From Cladopsammia gracilis (taxonomy: Eukaryota; Cnidaria; Anthozoa; Scleractinia; Dendrophylliidae): a stretch of 64,000 nt of DNA. The notes under the pieces were generated by a model. It worked only from the letters and a program-made list of their open reading frames with translations, searched no databases and was not told the origin of the DNA. The stretch spans positions 255,001 to 319,000 of the forward strand of contig JAJGOT010000156.1 in the NCBI GenBank assembly GCA_022457155.1, in the 5' to 3' direction. Made by a program: the position numbers and the translations under genes. Position 1 is the first letter of the stretch. Each line of letters starts with the position of its first letter. Shown one piece after another: positions 54,400 to 64,000 of the stretch.

Positions 54400-55625
54400 G
54401 ATTCATCCTTTCCTGGCACAGCCTCTACATCACAGGAATACCTAGAAAATGGTTCAAGTTCCACTTCCAGCAGGAAATTGAGAGTTACTTTGTTAAGCAG
54501 TGAATGGAAATCCACAAAGGGAGGATTGTCAACCATCAACCGAGAGCTGGCCATTCAGTTGGCAAAACATCCCAATGTGGAAGTCAGTGTTTATCTCCCT
54601 CAGTGCAGTGAAGATGATAAAAGAGTTGCCACAAGCCACAATGTCCATCTCATTGAAGCAGAAGAAATGCCAGGTTTAGAACCAGAACTCTGGTTGTCCT
54701 CTTTACCAGATGACCATGCTGTGGACTGTGTGATAGGACATGGAGTCCATCTTGGTCGTCAAGTACAACTCATAAAGCGTCATTGTCATTGTAAGTGGAT
54801 TCAAGTCGTTCATACCACCCCAGAAGAACTTGGAATGTACAAAAGCTATGCAGACACCATTCCAAAGGTGAGAAAAAGTACGAGGTAGAAGTAAAACTCT
54901 GTAAATTAGCTGATCAAGTTGTAGCAGTTGGACCCAAGTTGGCTGAAGCTTTCTCAGGTTACCTCCGTTCATGTGGAAAGGATCAAGATGTTGTCAATCT
55001 CACCCCGGGCATTTTCTCTGAGTTTGCTGATGTCAAGCAGGCCACTAAAGAAATAGGAACTTTTAGTGTTTTAGTTTTTGGGCGTGGTGATAGTGAAGAC
55101 TTTCAGCTAAAGGGCTATGATATTGCTGCTCAAGCAATTGCTGAGTTGAAAGACATGACCTACAAGCTCATGTTTGTTGGTGCATCGAGTGGAGAAGAGG
55201 AAAAAGTAAAAGAAATGTTACTCCAGCAAGGCATTGATCGCAGTCAACTCAGGGTGCGTTGTTTTAAAGAAGTAGGGAGCAGCTAGCTGAATTGTTTTGT
55301 GAGTGGATCTTGCTGTAATGCCATCAAGAACTGAGGGCTTTGGGCTGGTGCTCTTGAGGCTTTATCTGCTGGTTTGCCTGTGCTCGTTAGTGGAAACTCT
55401 GGTCTTGGAGAAACTTTGAAGAAAGTTCCATATGGTTCACACTGTGTAGTGGAATCTGAAGATCTAAGGAGTGGGCCAAGGCAATCGGAGCTGTTCGTCA
55501 GAAAGAGGGGGTTACGACTTGAAGAGTCCAAAGAACTTTGTGGAGCATAAATTATGCAAAGAAGTACAGTTGGCAGCAACAGTGTGATAAACTTGTAGAA
55601 AGGATGCTGAATATCACTCAAGTCG
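54400..55625 (+). pseudogene. GT4-like glycosyltransferase exon, copy B (multiple indels)
   Basis: Same domain as in copy A without the retrotransposon: RVTLLSSEWKSTKGGLSTIN near the start, VVAVGPKLAEAFSGYLRSCG, VFGRGDSEDFQLKGYDIAAQ and, in yet another frame, the GT4 ExxFGL-type motif near 55340. The exon ends in phase 1 at CAAGTCG/GTAAGT. Compared with copy A there are one-base losses near 54868, 55271, 55304, 55346 and 55461, a two-base loss near 55505 and an insertion near 55545, so no full domain can be read. Most losses fall in short runs or doubled bases, which fits either decay or consensus errors in the assembly. The first 130 codons are open. Confidence 0.75.
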
Positions 55626-57977
55626 GTAAGTAATGCATGTTTTGATGCAACTACATGAATTATTTAACAAAGTGAGTTTTTTCATAGATTTCTTTTCCTG
55701 TTGCTTCAAAGAAGTACACATTGTTCCCACCTGCTTTGAAATTTTTATCTGTTTGTTGGAACATCTGCCACCAATTTGTTTTACATGTATGTTTGGATCA
55801 GCAAGTATTTTTGGCACTTTGATTCTATTTTTCATGTTTGAGAGTAGAGGTTGTAAAATTATCACACAAAGTGTCATTTCTTTATTTTACTTTAACTTAC
55901 CACTTCCTATTTAACGTCCATTGAAGCCATACAAGTAAAACCAGAAGAATACTGTCTAATTATGCCTTGCATGTACATTGTGACATAAAAAGTATGTTGG
56001 ACATGTGTCATAAGATTCCACAGGATGTTTCCTGGTTTGGTTTGTCTTGTCGTTTAATTCTCTCTCAATCCTGTCATTATTTTCCCCGTGCAATCAACTT
56101 TTCTAAACAACCAATCTCAGAAATTTTTGCAATAACCCCACTACAGTTGAAATCTGTTACATGTTAGTTAGCACCTCTCTTACTCTTGTAAGTGACTGTA
56201 AACTACTGATGGAAATTAGTAAACCCTGTTGTGATGCAGACGATGATCGAATAGTATCCCATGATGCATCCTGTTTCATCTTATATTTTCACTGCGTATG
56301 TGATGTCATCAGTATTCTACAGCTCGCGTGAAGTGAACGTCGCAGTGCTCATATGGAGTGTTTACAAACAAATTTGGGTTCTACGGCTTCTGCTTTTGAG
56401 AATAACGAGTTGGCGTACATCCACTGTGTTTCAAAGGAGAATTTCAGCATCACTTTGAAGGGTTTTCCATGTGTTTTGCTAATCTGTAGAGAAGTACATG
56501 TCAGTTTTGTGGAAACGATTGGATGGATGAACGAAGAAGAGCTGTCGTCCCCGTGACAGTTGACAGCATGGCACATTAAATCACGTACTGAGAAATGAAC
56601 TGATCCAAAGCAGCGAATAATTCCTATTAAGTGGCTACTACTGATCTTGCAACTCTTTCAAATTGAGCCAAGAAACTCTATTGTTACGCTAAGAGCTAGC
56701 AAACACTGAAATGACGGCGTAACTAAATATTCTAAACGGTCTGGAAAGTGAAATTCTCCTGTCAGTATCACAGCGAGAGCTTTTGTCCTAAGATAAAAAA
56801 AACTAACAACAATTAGAACAACAGGCCTGTTACATGTATATCTTTATTTTGATCTGAATGGAAAAATCTCTCAGACACGTACTTGGGGTAGAATTATTCT
56901 AAAGCTGGGCTAAAAACGCTTTTAGCGACGAGCAGGATTTGTGCTAGGCCTGTCACCTTTTATAACAACACACATTCACCACGTGGCATTGAAATGTGAT
57001 CAAATATACAAAATTTCAGTCATCTTTGGCCGCTCAAAAAGTCTTAAAAAGCGGGTATTTCTCGGTACTTTTTTGCCTCTACAATAATCAGTACTTCATT
57101 TTAGTAGCGTGAAGCCATATTTGGAAGACATCAACACACATCCAAAAAAATGTGTATATTCATGACCTAGTTGCGGGTCACTGAACACTTTGTGACGCGA
57201 AGGCTCCATAGAACAATCAAAACAAAGGTTTTTTAATGGAAGCTGTGCCTTTGAACCATTACAAATCAAAGGGATCATGTCAATATAAAAATAATACCGT
57301 TTTCTTACCTTTTACTGGAACAGAAACAAGAAAAAAGCCGGTGAGAAAACGGCTTTATTTCGCACAGGAGTCCACCATAACTGCGATATTGTGTGATGCG
57401 CCTGGAAAAGCGCATCATGGGATACTATTCGATCGTCGTCTGGTTGTGATGAAAACTTTTCTTACTATTACATTTTTTCCAATGGTTGCTGTATGAGTCA
57501 TATCCTTTGTTCAGTGATGTGGTAGTACTTAGTACATTAGTACTAGTTTATTGTGCGACAGTGAATCCAGTAGTGCAGCGCAGGGCATCAATTTTTCTGC
57601 CCTGATTCCATATTTTTTTCAAGAAATTCCTATTGTGTCCTATTTTTTTAGGGTTTTACTTGGTGCACAAAAACATTTTGAAATATGTAAAATAAACTAT
57701 CAATAAATTAATAAATAATATAAAAAACTGAAATCTATGTGTCAAAAAGACCACTTTGAAGCCTGTTTGAATACATTTGTTTTGAAACTTGTGTCCAGTC
57801 TTTCTCTGTGCTTTTGGCAGTGTGCAAGGGATTATGGGAAGTTTTTTGGTATGCATGTGCAGCTGCCATTTTGAAGTGGGTAGGCACATTTGTAAGTTTT
57901 TGGGTGTGTTAAGATGATAGAGAATTCTATTTTTCCTATTGTTTGGCCACTGTCATTCCTATTTTCCTATTTTCTGA
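55626..57977 (+). other. Intron after the GT exon, copy B
   Basis: No gene. Largely copy B-specific, with the TIR element at 56236-57447 and a CCTATTTTTCCTAT-bounded piece (57595-57972) like the ends of the hAT-like element at 42124-44390. Confidence 0.4.
56236..57447. mobile_element. TIR element sharing interior with the pogo-like element
   Basis: GATGATCGAATAGTATCCCA with ATGATGC at the left pairs with GCATCATGGGATACTATTCG at the right (about 57411-57447). The interior 56560-56960 resembles 30430-30720 in reverse (for example AAAGCTGGGCTAAAA against TTTTAGCCCAGCTTT). No coding region. Precise ends are uncertain. Confidence 0.55.
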
Positions 57978-58561
57978 GGTAGCAACACTTTAAGTTCCTT
58001 CATGCTATATAAACCAGGTTAAGCTCCTGCTCAGGGGTTACCTGTGGCTTGTGATGTGACACTTAACCTTTACTATATGACACTACAGTCGGGTTCACGT
58101 GGATAACACTGCAAGTTGCTTCATGCTATATAAACCAGGTTAAGCTCCTGCTCAGTGGGTTACCTGTGGCTTGTACTGTGACAGTTAGCCTTTACTATAT
58201 GATCACATGGATAACACTGCAAGTTCCTTCATGCTATATAAACCAGGTTAAGCGCCTGCTCTGTGGGTTACCTGTGGCTCATACTGTGACACTTAACCTT
58301 TACTATGACACAACAGTCGGGTTCACATGGATAACACTGCAAGTTCCTTCGTGCTATATAAACCAGGTTACGCTCCTGCTCAGTGGGTTACCTGTGGTTT
58401 GTACTGTGACAGTTAACCTTTACTATAATTATGATACTACAGTCGGGTTCACATGGATAACACTCCAAGTTGCTTCATGCTATAGAAACCAGGTTAAGCG
58501 CCTGCTCTGTGGGTCACCTGTGGCTCATACTGTGACACTTAACCTTTACTATATGACACTA
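57978..58561 (+). repeat. Tandem array of a roughly 115-bp intronic module, about 5 copies
   Basis: Units of the type CTTCATGCTATATAAACCAG, then TTACCTGTGGCTTGTACTGT, then CACTACAGTCGGGTTCACAT. Each unit ends in a short copy of the following element's start (ACAGTCG), so the array appears to have grown from the element boundary. Copy A has one unit. Confidence 0.75.
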
Positions 58562-59415
58562 CAGTCGAACCACGTTAATATGGACACCGAAGGGACCACA
58601 GAAACTGTCCGTATTAAGCAGGTTCACATGGATGATGTAATTTAGTGTTTTACTGTTTTTTATGAGAAAATACAGTAAATTACTGCATGTAACACCGCTA
58701 TAAGACACTAACAAGTTACAATTAGAGGCCATCCACATAAGTCTTCATCCTAATAACATCAACAGAGATAGTGGAATTGAAATTCCCGAAGCGTGGATGC
58801 CTACAATCAAGAAGCATAACAGCCGACCGATATCAAATCGGACCGGAGAGGGAACAACATCTTTTCGGAATAATAATGAGGATCGAAATGCACCAATAGC
58901 AACAAGCCAACGTGCTACGTAAGCGACACGTAACCAATCGACCTCATCGCCTGATGAAGACTAGCAGTAATAGCAGTCGAAACGTCGCGATCAACATCTT
59001 AAAGTGACTCCATCGTGAGACAAACGAAAAAAAAAAAAAGGCGTTTACCTATCTTACACACCACGATGAACAACAATCACATTTTTAGTAACAATTACAC
59101 AACGTTTGAAATTATTTTTTCTTTCCGAACCAAACTGATAGTATGTAGTATATGTGTAGCTGACTGTCTTGGTGCATTTGAGAACATTTTTATTGCTAAG
59201 AATTAGCCAAATTGTCTGTTTTAAGGAAGTTAACTTTGTATGAGACTGTTTTGATCGGGACGGGAAAAACTGTCCGTTGTCCGTTCAACAGGTGTCCATA
59301 TTAAGCGGGTAAATTTTAGAGAAGATGTATGGGCATTCGGCCGGGACCAAGACAACTGTCCATAACAACAAGGTGCCATATAGTAAAGGGGTGTCCATAA
59401 AGCACGGTTCCACTG
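58562..59415. mobile_element. TA-flanked TIR element, copy B, carrying a Penelope fragment
   Basis: Starts CAGTCGAACCACGTTAATAT and ends with the complement of CAGTGGAACCGTGCTTTATG, with TA on each side (58560-58561 and 59416-59417). TGTCCATA/TGTCCGTA motifs repeat inside both ends. No transposase. Interrupted by 58725-59090. Confidence 0.75.
58725..59090 (+). mobile_element. Penelope-like element 3' fragment
   Basis: Flanked by ACAATTA (58718-58724 and 59091-59097). It reads a C-terminal piece HPNNINRDSGIEIPEAWMPT and ends in the GATGAAGACTAGCAGTAATA ... GTCGAAACGTCG motif found at the 3' end of many Penelope-like and related elements. Absent from the copy A element, so inserted after the duplication. 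Confidence 0.7.
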
Positions 59416-59417
59416 TA

Positions 59418-60027
59418 GTTTATGATGTTGTAGTTTAAAAGTTGTATATACACTTAAACTATTACATGTAAAGGTACATGCACATGCAGTACATGTTAAG
59501 TTAATAGCCAGTAGAACAAATTTTCATTGCTGTTTTGTTGTACATATACAGTGTTCTCCTTATCAGGCGGTAACAGGTAAAATTTACCGCTTGAAGCAAC
59601 ATTTTTACCACCTGCAATCACTTGGAGGTTTTTTAAATTCAACAAAGTGTTTATTCTATAATAAAAAAATATTGTTGTGTAAGGAATGAATTACCAAATT
59701 GTAGTAAGTTGTTTTACCTTTGAGGGTCAAAGGTGTGCATTATGTGAATTTGCCTAAAATAGGTCTCTAAATGAAGAAATGGGGTTTCAGAGAACCCAGC
59801 TCTACTCCCTAGATAAGTGAGCCTCAGGCGCACACTTTTAGTTTAACCGGTTAGGAATGCTTCCTTACCTGCTGAGCTAAAATTTAGGGATAACACTGCA
59901 TATAGTTTGGAAGCTGTGCAGATTAGATGAAAAACTATACCACATTAGAGTATAAATCATTAAAAAGCATGTTTAACTTTTTTAAATTTGTTACTCAAAA
60001 CACTGTAGTTGATTTCTAAACTATATA
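59418..60027. other. Intron sequence, no gene seen
   Basis: AT-rich; no coding or structural feature I can support. Confidence 0.3.
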
Positions 60028-60653
60028 CCGTAGAGTTCTGATAGTAACGACCCCCCGAAAGTAACGTGAATTTTTTGTGGCCGCTAGTAAATCCCGAAAG
60101 TAGCGACCCCCCCCCCCCCCCCCGAAAGTAGCGACCTCCCGAAAGTAGCGACCACCCCCCCGAACGTAGCGAGGCCAAGTTTTTTTAAATTGTATATTCT
60201 TGTGTGCCATTTAATCGGCCTATAAACATCTAATACAAAAATAACTTTCAACTTGTTCAATTTTGTTTATTTTCACGGCTTATCTAAAATAGCGTGACGA
60301 ATTGCGTGACAGATTTAAAACCTTTATAAATCGGAAGCGAAACATCGTTAAAACCTGAAACTTTTTGTGAAGGATCGATAACACTGGTATCCACATACCA
60401 TGTTAGAAACAGCTTTGTAGGATGTATACTTTAGATTTTTGAATTTTTATGACCTCATGTGATTACCAAGAATACCTTTAATTTGTCAATCAATAGTCAA
60501 AATTTTGATGTGCAATAATATGTTCGTGCAGTGTTCACAAATTGTTCACGATAAGGCACTTTAATTTACAACAAGGGGAAGCTTTATGCCATCATTCGTC
60601 CTTGACATCAGTTCACTGATGTAGCGATGTAAGATGCGACTACAGTTGGACAC

Positions 60654-60890
60654 GTGCCTGATAGTCTAGCAGAGGTCCTGTACAAGCCATTTCTGGAAAA
60701 GGAAATCAAGATGACTTGCCGTGTATCTGGCCAAAGCAGGAGTTCGCCTGAAGGTGTATGGGTTCAAGGAGGAGGCATCGAGATTCCTTGCGTTTATGAA
60801 ATTGGCGTTAAGAAAGGACTTAGAAGTCTAAGAAAAGAACTGAGAGACAAACTAATACAACTCGTCCCGACCACTGACAATACAATCTAG
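60654..60890 (+). pseudogene. Transposon-borne ORF with GGGIEIPC motif, unassigned
   Basis: 78 codons: MPDSLAEVLYKPFLEKEIKM, then GVWVQGGGIEIPCVYEIGVK, then a Lys/Arg-rich helix to a stop. The frame upstream of the Met carries on to a stop without a clear start, so it looks like the end of a longer protein, probably of the parent transposon. I do not recognise the domain with certainty and give no function. Confidence 0.35.
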
Positions 60891-61017
60891 GAAGACATCC
60901 GGAGCCCACCCATGTCGCAGTTAAAACATGAAAATAAATAAATAAATGAAACTGGATAGACGAATTTTGTCTCATTTGTTTATTGGTGTTGATATTGATT
61001 TATTTTATTATTGCTGT

Positions 61018-61067
61018 ATTTATCATTGTTACCTTCTTTTTATGAAAAGAAGGTAACAATGATAAAT
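61018..61067. repeat. Perfect 23-bp hairpin with 4-nt loop
   Basis: ATTTATCATTGTTACCTTCT plus TTT is followed by TATG and then by its exact reverse complement. The loop is too short for a typical microRNA precursor. Confidence 0.9.
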
Positions 61068-61217
61068 TATGTTGTTCATTTTTTTTATTTTGGAAGAAAA
61101 GCTCGCGCCAGCTTTATTTGTAAACGAGTTTTGCTCCCCGAAAGTAACGACCGTAGCGACCCCCAAAGGCTGCTAATTCCAAAAGTAACGAGGTTCGCTA
61201 CTATCAGAACTCTACGG

Positions 61218-61905
61218 TATGAAATTAAGAATTTAGACAATTTGCAAGTTCCAAAGTTTCCAAAACTTGTTTCATTAGCTAAAACTAAAGCAATATTAAA
61301 GAAGGCCAACCATATTTCTTAATGTCATGGTATCAGTTAATTGCCTGCCCTTAATTGTTTGTGACAATTTTTAGGGCTTAGTCTTGTTCTTTATTTGTTT
61401 ATTGTTTGCCATAAGGTAGATAACAATAGTTTTCATTACTGTTGTTAGTCCATGGTAAATTGGTAATCATCCTGGAAAATTTTTGTCCACTGCATGTCAG
61501 AAGTTATGGACATTTTTGTCACTACTAGTGATACAGTTTTGTGCATTGAAATAACTACAGGTTGTTATGACTTAAAGATTAGACCCCTGTCCTCTGACCT
61601 CCTGTAAGTGTCCACCTATGTTTTAAGGAGTGACGTTTGGGATGCTTTGGTTGCTTATATGTATTGGAGATTAAATGTAGTTGCGTTTATTGTTAATTAA
61701 TTATTAATTTCCATATTGACTACTGCAGATAAGCACGGTAGAAACGAGGAAAAAATACAAATTAACTTTAATAAAACGTTGGTCCTGTGTGATTAAAGAA
61801 CTTAGAAGGCAAGTGTCAAGGGAGTTTCATCCGGCTAAAAACAAACAAAGAAACAGTCAATCAAACAAACAAAAAATATTTTGAAATATGATTTATGTAT
61901 TTCAG
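61218..61905 (+). other. Intron before the linker exon, copy B
   Basis: No gene seen. Ends in the acceptor TATTTCAG at 61905. Confidence 0.4.
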
Positions 61906-62007
61906 GTTCATTAGAAAGACATGCTTCAGAAAAGGGCAAAAGAGCAGCAACTTCAAGCTGTACTCCAGCTCCAAACCAACCAAGACTGTTGACAGATGAC
62001 CATGAAG
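61906..62007 (+). CDS. Linker exon between GT and NACHT, copy B
   Basis: 102 nt between acceptor ATTTCAG and donor GAAG/GTAAAA. In phase 1 it encodes a polar linker (RHASEKGKRAATSSCTPAPN, then QPRLLTDDHE). Length, phases and the PRLLTDDHE end are the same as in copy A. Together with the in-phase GT and NACHT exons on either side, this supports one transcript covering both domains. Confidence 0.7.
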
Positions 62008-62179
62008 GTAAAACTTGTTTGCATTTTTAAAGCAACTTGGTTTGGGCCTGAAAGATTTCTTTTAAGTTATTTTTATGTCGAGTTGGAAGTAGAAGTTGTT
62101 TTTATAATAAATCAGTTTCGCATATCTATGTAGTTGCTTAAAAGTATAAGTATTATCTACAAATTATGAAATCTGTATT

Positions 62180-62350
62180 ATTAAGTAGACCCCATATTAA
62201 GCAGACACCCTCTATTTAGCAGACACCAGCTGCTTGGGTCCCTAAATTTCTTCTCGTATTTACTGTAAAACGAACCTGTATTCAACAGACCCCTCTATTA
62301 AGCGGACACTAGCGAGGCTCCAGGGGTGTCTGCTTAACACAGGTTTCACT
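62180..62350. mobile_element. Remnant of TA-type element, AAGCAGACACC repeats
   Basis: The right end GTGTTAAGCAGACACC (as complement at 62315-62335), followed by CAGGTTTCACTG/TA, is of the CAGTGAAACC type. The left part has ATTAAGCAGACACC units but no clear end. Confidence 0.5.
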
Positions 62351-62379
62351 GTATTTGCATACTTTTCTTGGAATTGGAC

Positions 62380-62450
62380 GCCATGTGGCCCGGCCTATTA
62401 GTTAGAGTGCTGACATGTAATCCAATGGTCTGGTTTCAAGTCCTCGTCAC
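62380..62450 (+). repeat. tRNA-derived SINE head
   Basis: TATTAGTTAGAGTGCTGACA looks like an A-box arm, and GGTTTCAAGTCC is a close B-box match 35 nt later. It lies in the intron before the NACHT exon, as 21474-21545 does in copy A. Confidence 0.5.
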
Positions 62451-62788
62451 AAGAAGGATTTGTTCAATGCAACAAGGCAGTTTCGAGTTCAACTCTAATG
62501 TACACTATGAAAATATCCAACTGGTCAGCCTCCTACTGGTTGGTATTCTTGAGTAATGGTCAATTAATGAATTCAAATATGTCGTCTTTGTTTTAGATCT
62601 TGGGCCACAATGTTTAAAACTGGCCTCATCAGTAATTGTGTCACCTAATGTAATAAGGGACTGTTTAATTTTCCTTATCTCAGCATGTGACCCTAACCTT
62701 TAATCAAGCAGGTTCCAAAGTTCAGAAGTTTGCATATATATTGTAAATCTTCGCTTGCTTACACATGTGTGTCTCCTTTTTCCAATAG
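62451..62788 (+). other. Intron before the NACHT exon, copy B
   Basis: No feature beyond the polypyrimidine tract and acceptor CCAATAG at 62788. Confidence 0.4.
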
Positions 62789-64000
62789 GAACGGATATCG
62801 CTGTTGTTGTGGAATTGCTTGAACGTGAATACAAAAGACGTTCTAAGATAAGGCCACTGTTTTGGGATAACACCATCGAGTTACCCCTTAAAAATGTCTT
62901 CACGAGATTGAAAATTGTTTCAACACGAAATCAGTTTTTCAGGTAGGAGGTGATGAGGTGAACGTGTACAACATCTTCGAGGATCTTGGCAAAGGTGAGA
63001 ATGTAATGATGATAGTTGAGGGAAGTCCAGGCATTGGTAAAACTACGTTTTGCCTTAAACTTGCTTATGACTGGGCAACAAAGTTTTCCTTACACAGACT
63101 GGAATTTGTGCTGCTACTGAAATGTCGAGACATCGATGGAGATATAATGAAAGCCATCAATGAACAACTTCTGCCCGAAGATATCAAGGAAAAGACCAAG
63201 GAGAAGTTTTTTGACTATATCAAGAACCCTGATAACCAGAAGAGAATTTTAATTATTTTGGATGGTTTGGATGAACTTCCCCAAAAATCACAGCGTCATG
63301 TGGATAAACTGCTTAACAGAAAAATTTTACCATGCTGCTGTGTCCTGGCCACATCCCGACAAGAACGAGGAATTGATGTGCGGAAAAAGTTCAGGTTTGA
63401 CATTCATTTAGAGATTAAAGGATTCACAGATGAGGATTCTTTTGTGTATGTCAGGAAACATTTTGAAAATGTTGGTTCAGAGCATTTATCAAAGGCAGAA
63501 GGACTCATTGAAGAAATTAAAGAAAACACTTTATTGGATGCCCTTCGAAATAATCCGCTAAATTTACTGCTCCTTTGTGTCGTGTATGAGGACTATGAAG
63601 GAAAACTGCCAACTTCCCGTACTGAGCTTTACCAAGTCATTGTCCAGTGCCTTTTGAGACGATTTTGTGCAAAGCGTAATCTGGAGGCCCATGAAGACAA
63701 CAAGGCTTTAGAGAAGCAATTTGAAGAGGATATCCTTGCACTCGGAGAGCTGGCTTGGATGTGCCTGCTGAATGATCGTCATTGTTTCCGGGAAACTGAA
63801 TTGAAAGAACTTGAAAGCAGAAATAAAGAATTGGTGGCTCGTGAAATAGGCCTTCTTTACAAGGAAGAAAGTCTGAAGAGATTAAAGCCACAACATGAGT
63901 ACTACTTTCTTCACAAGACCTTCCAAGAGCACCTGGCTGCCGTGTATATTGCGCACAAGTTACGAACAAATCAATTACATTTATTTGAACAGTTCACCTT
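62789..64000 (+). CDS. NACHT exon of GT-NACHT receptor, copy B (partial, one frameshift)
   Basis: The exon opens in phase 1 after CCAATAG with IAVVVELLEREYKRRSKIRP, closely matching copy A. The frame breaks at about 62929, where a run of A is one base shorter than copy A would predict, and it stops at 62944-62946. From about 62947 the domain continues open to the window end: one copy of the pre-NACHT motif (VNVYNIFEDLGKGENV), Walker A GSPGIGKTT (63025-63051), a shortened segment after YDWA, Walker B ILIILDGLDELP (about 63247-63282), ATSRQERG, NPLNLLLLC and YFLHKTFQEHLAA. LRRs would lie beyond 64000. If the one-base loss is a sequencing error, the exon is intact; if real, it truncates the protein before the ATPase. 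Confidence 0.8.

Larger units (their letters stand above)
60028..61217. mobile_element. TA-flanked DNA transposon with CGAAAGTAGCGACC repeats
   Basis: The left end CCGTAGAGTTCTGATAGTAA and its complement at the right (61195-61217), with TA on both sides (60026-60027 and 61218-61219). Subterminal repeats of CCCGAAAGTAGCGACC occur four times at the left and in altered form at 61138-61165. It contains a 78-codon open stretch (60654-60890) and a perfect hairpin (61018-61067). Confidence 0.75.

Noticed and set aside
61018..61067. MicroRNA precursor
   Set aside because: The stem is perfect but the loop is only 4 nt and the total is about 50 nt, short for an animal pre-miRNA; it lies in a transposon.

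Overview
The window looks like nuclear DNA of an anthozoan cnidarian, most likely a stony coral. The basis is: large AT-rich introns; GT-AG exons; a multidomain NLR-type receptor joining a GT4 glycosyltransferase-like domain to a NACHT ATPase and leucine-rich repeats, a combination known from coral genomes (Acropora digitifera); and a dense mix of BEL/Pao, DIRS, L1/CR1-type LINE, Penelope-like, pogo-, Harbinger- and hAT-like elements plus foldback MITEs. No bacterial genes, CRISPR arrays or rRNA genes were seen.

Layout. The window holds two tandem + strand paralogous loci. Copy A spans about 1-26084 and copy B about 47318 to beyond 64000. Each can be read as a 5' exon without an ORF, a possible short start exon, a glycosyltransferase-like (GT) exon, a 102-nt linker exon, and a long NACHT exon that in copy A also carries the LRRs. 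The last three join in the same phase in both copies, which is the main evidence that they form one gene. In both copies the GT exon is damaged. Copy A has a frameshift and a young BEL/Pao retrotransposon (7995-15738, 5-bp target duplication, LTRs differing by one base). Copy B has a series of small indels. The NACHT-LRR exon of copy A is open from end to end. That of copy B has one single-base frameshift near its start and is then open to the window edge.

Between the loci (26085-47317) I find no convincing host gene. Much of 26949-39957 lies between a matching pair of terminal inverted repeats flanked by TAA, as if one element took in later insertions. Inside are remnants of a DIRS-type element, itself split by a pogo-like element, which is in turn split by an L1-type LINE with a 14-bp target duplication. 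Further on are a 1.5-kb TIR element, a degenerate hAT-like transposase, a CR1-like LINE tail and several MITEs.

Comparing the two copies works as a natural experiment. Several MITEs and larger insertions are in one copy and absent from the other, so they inserted after the duplication. Two intronic tandem arrays differ in copy number (about 4 versus 10, and 1 versus 5). All domain calls come from reading the translations; no searches were run.
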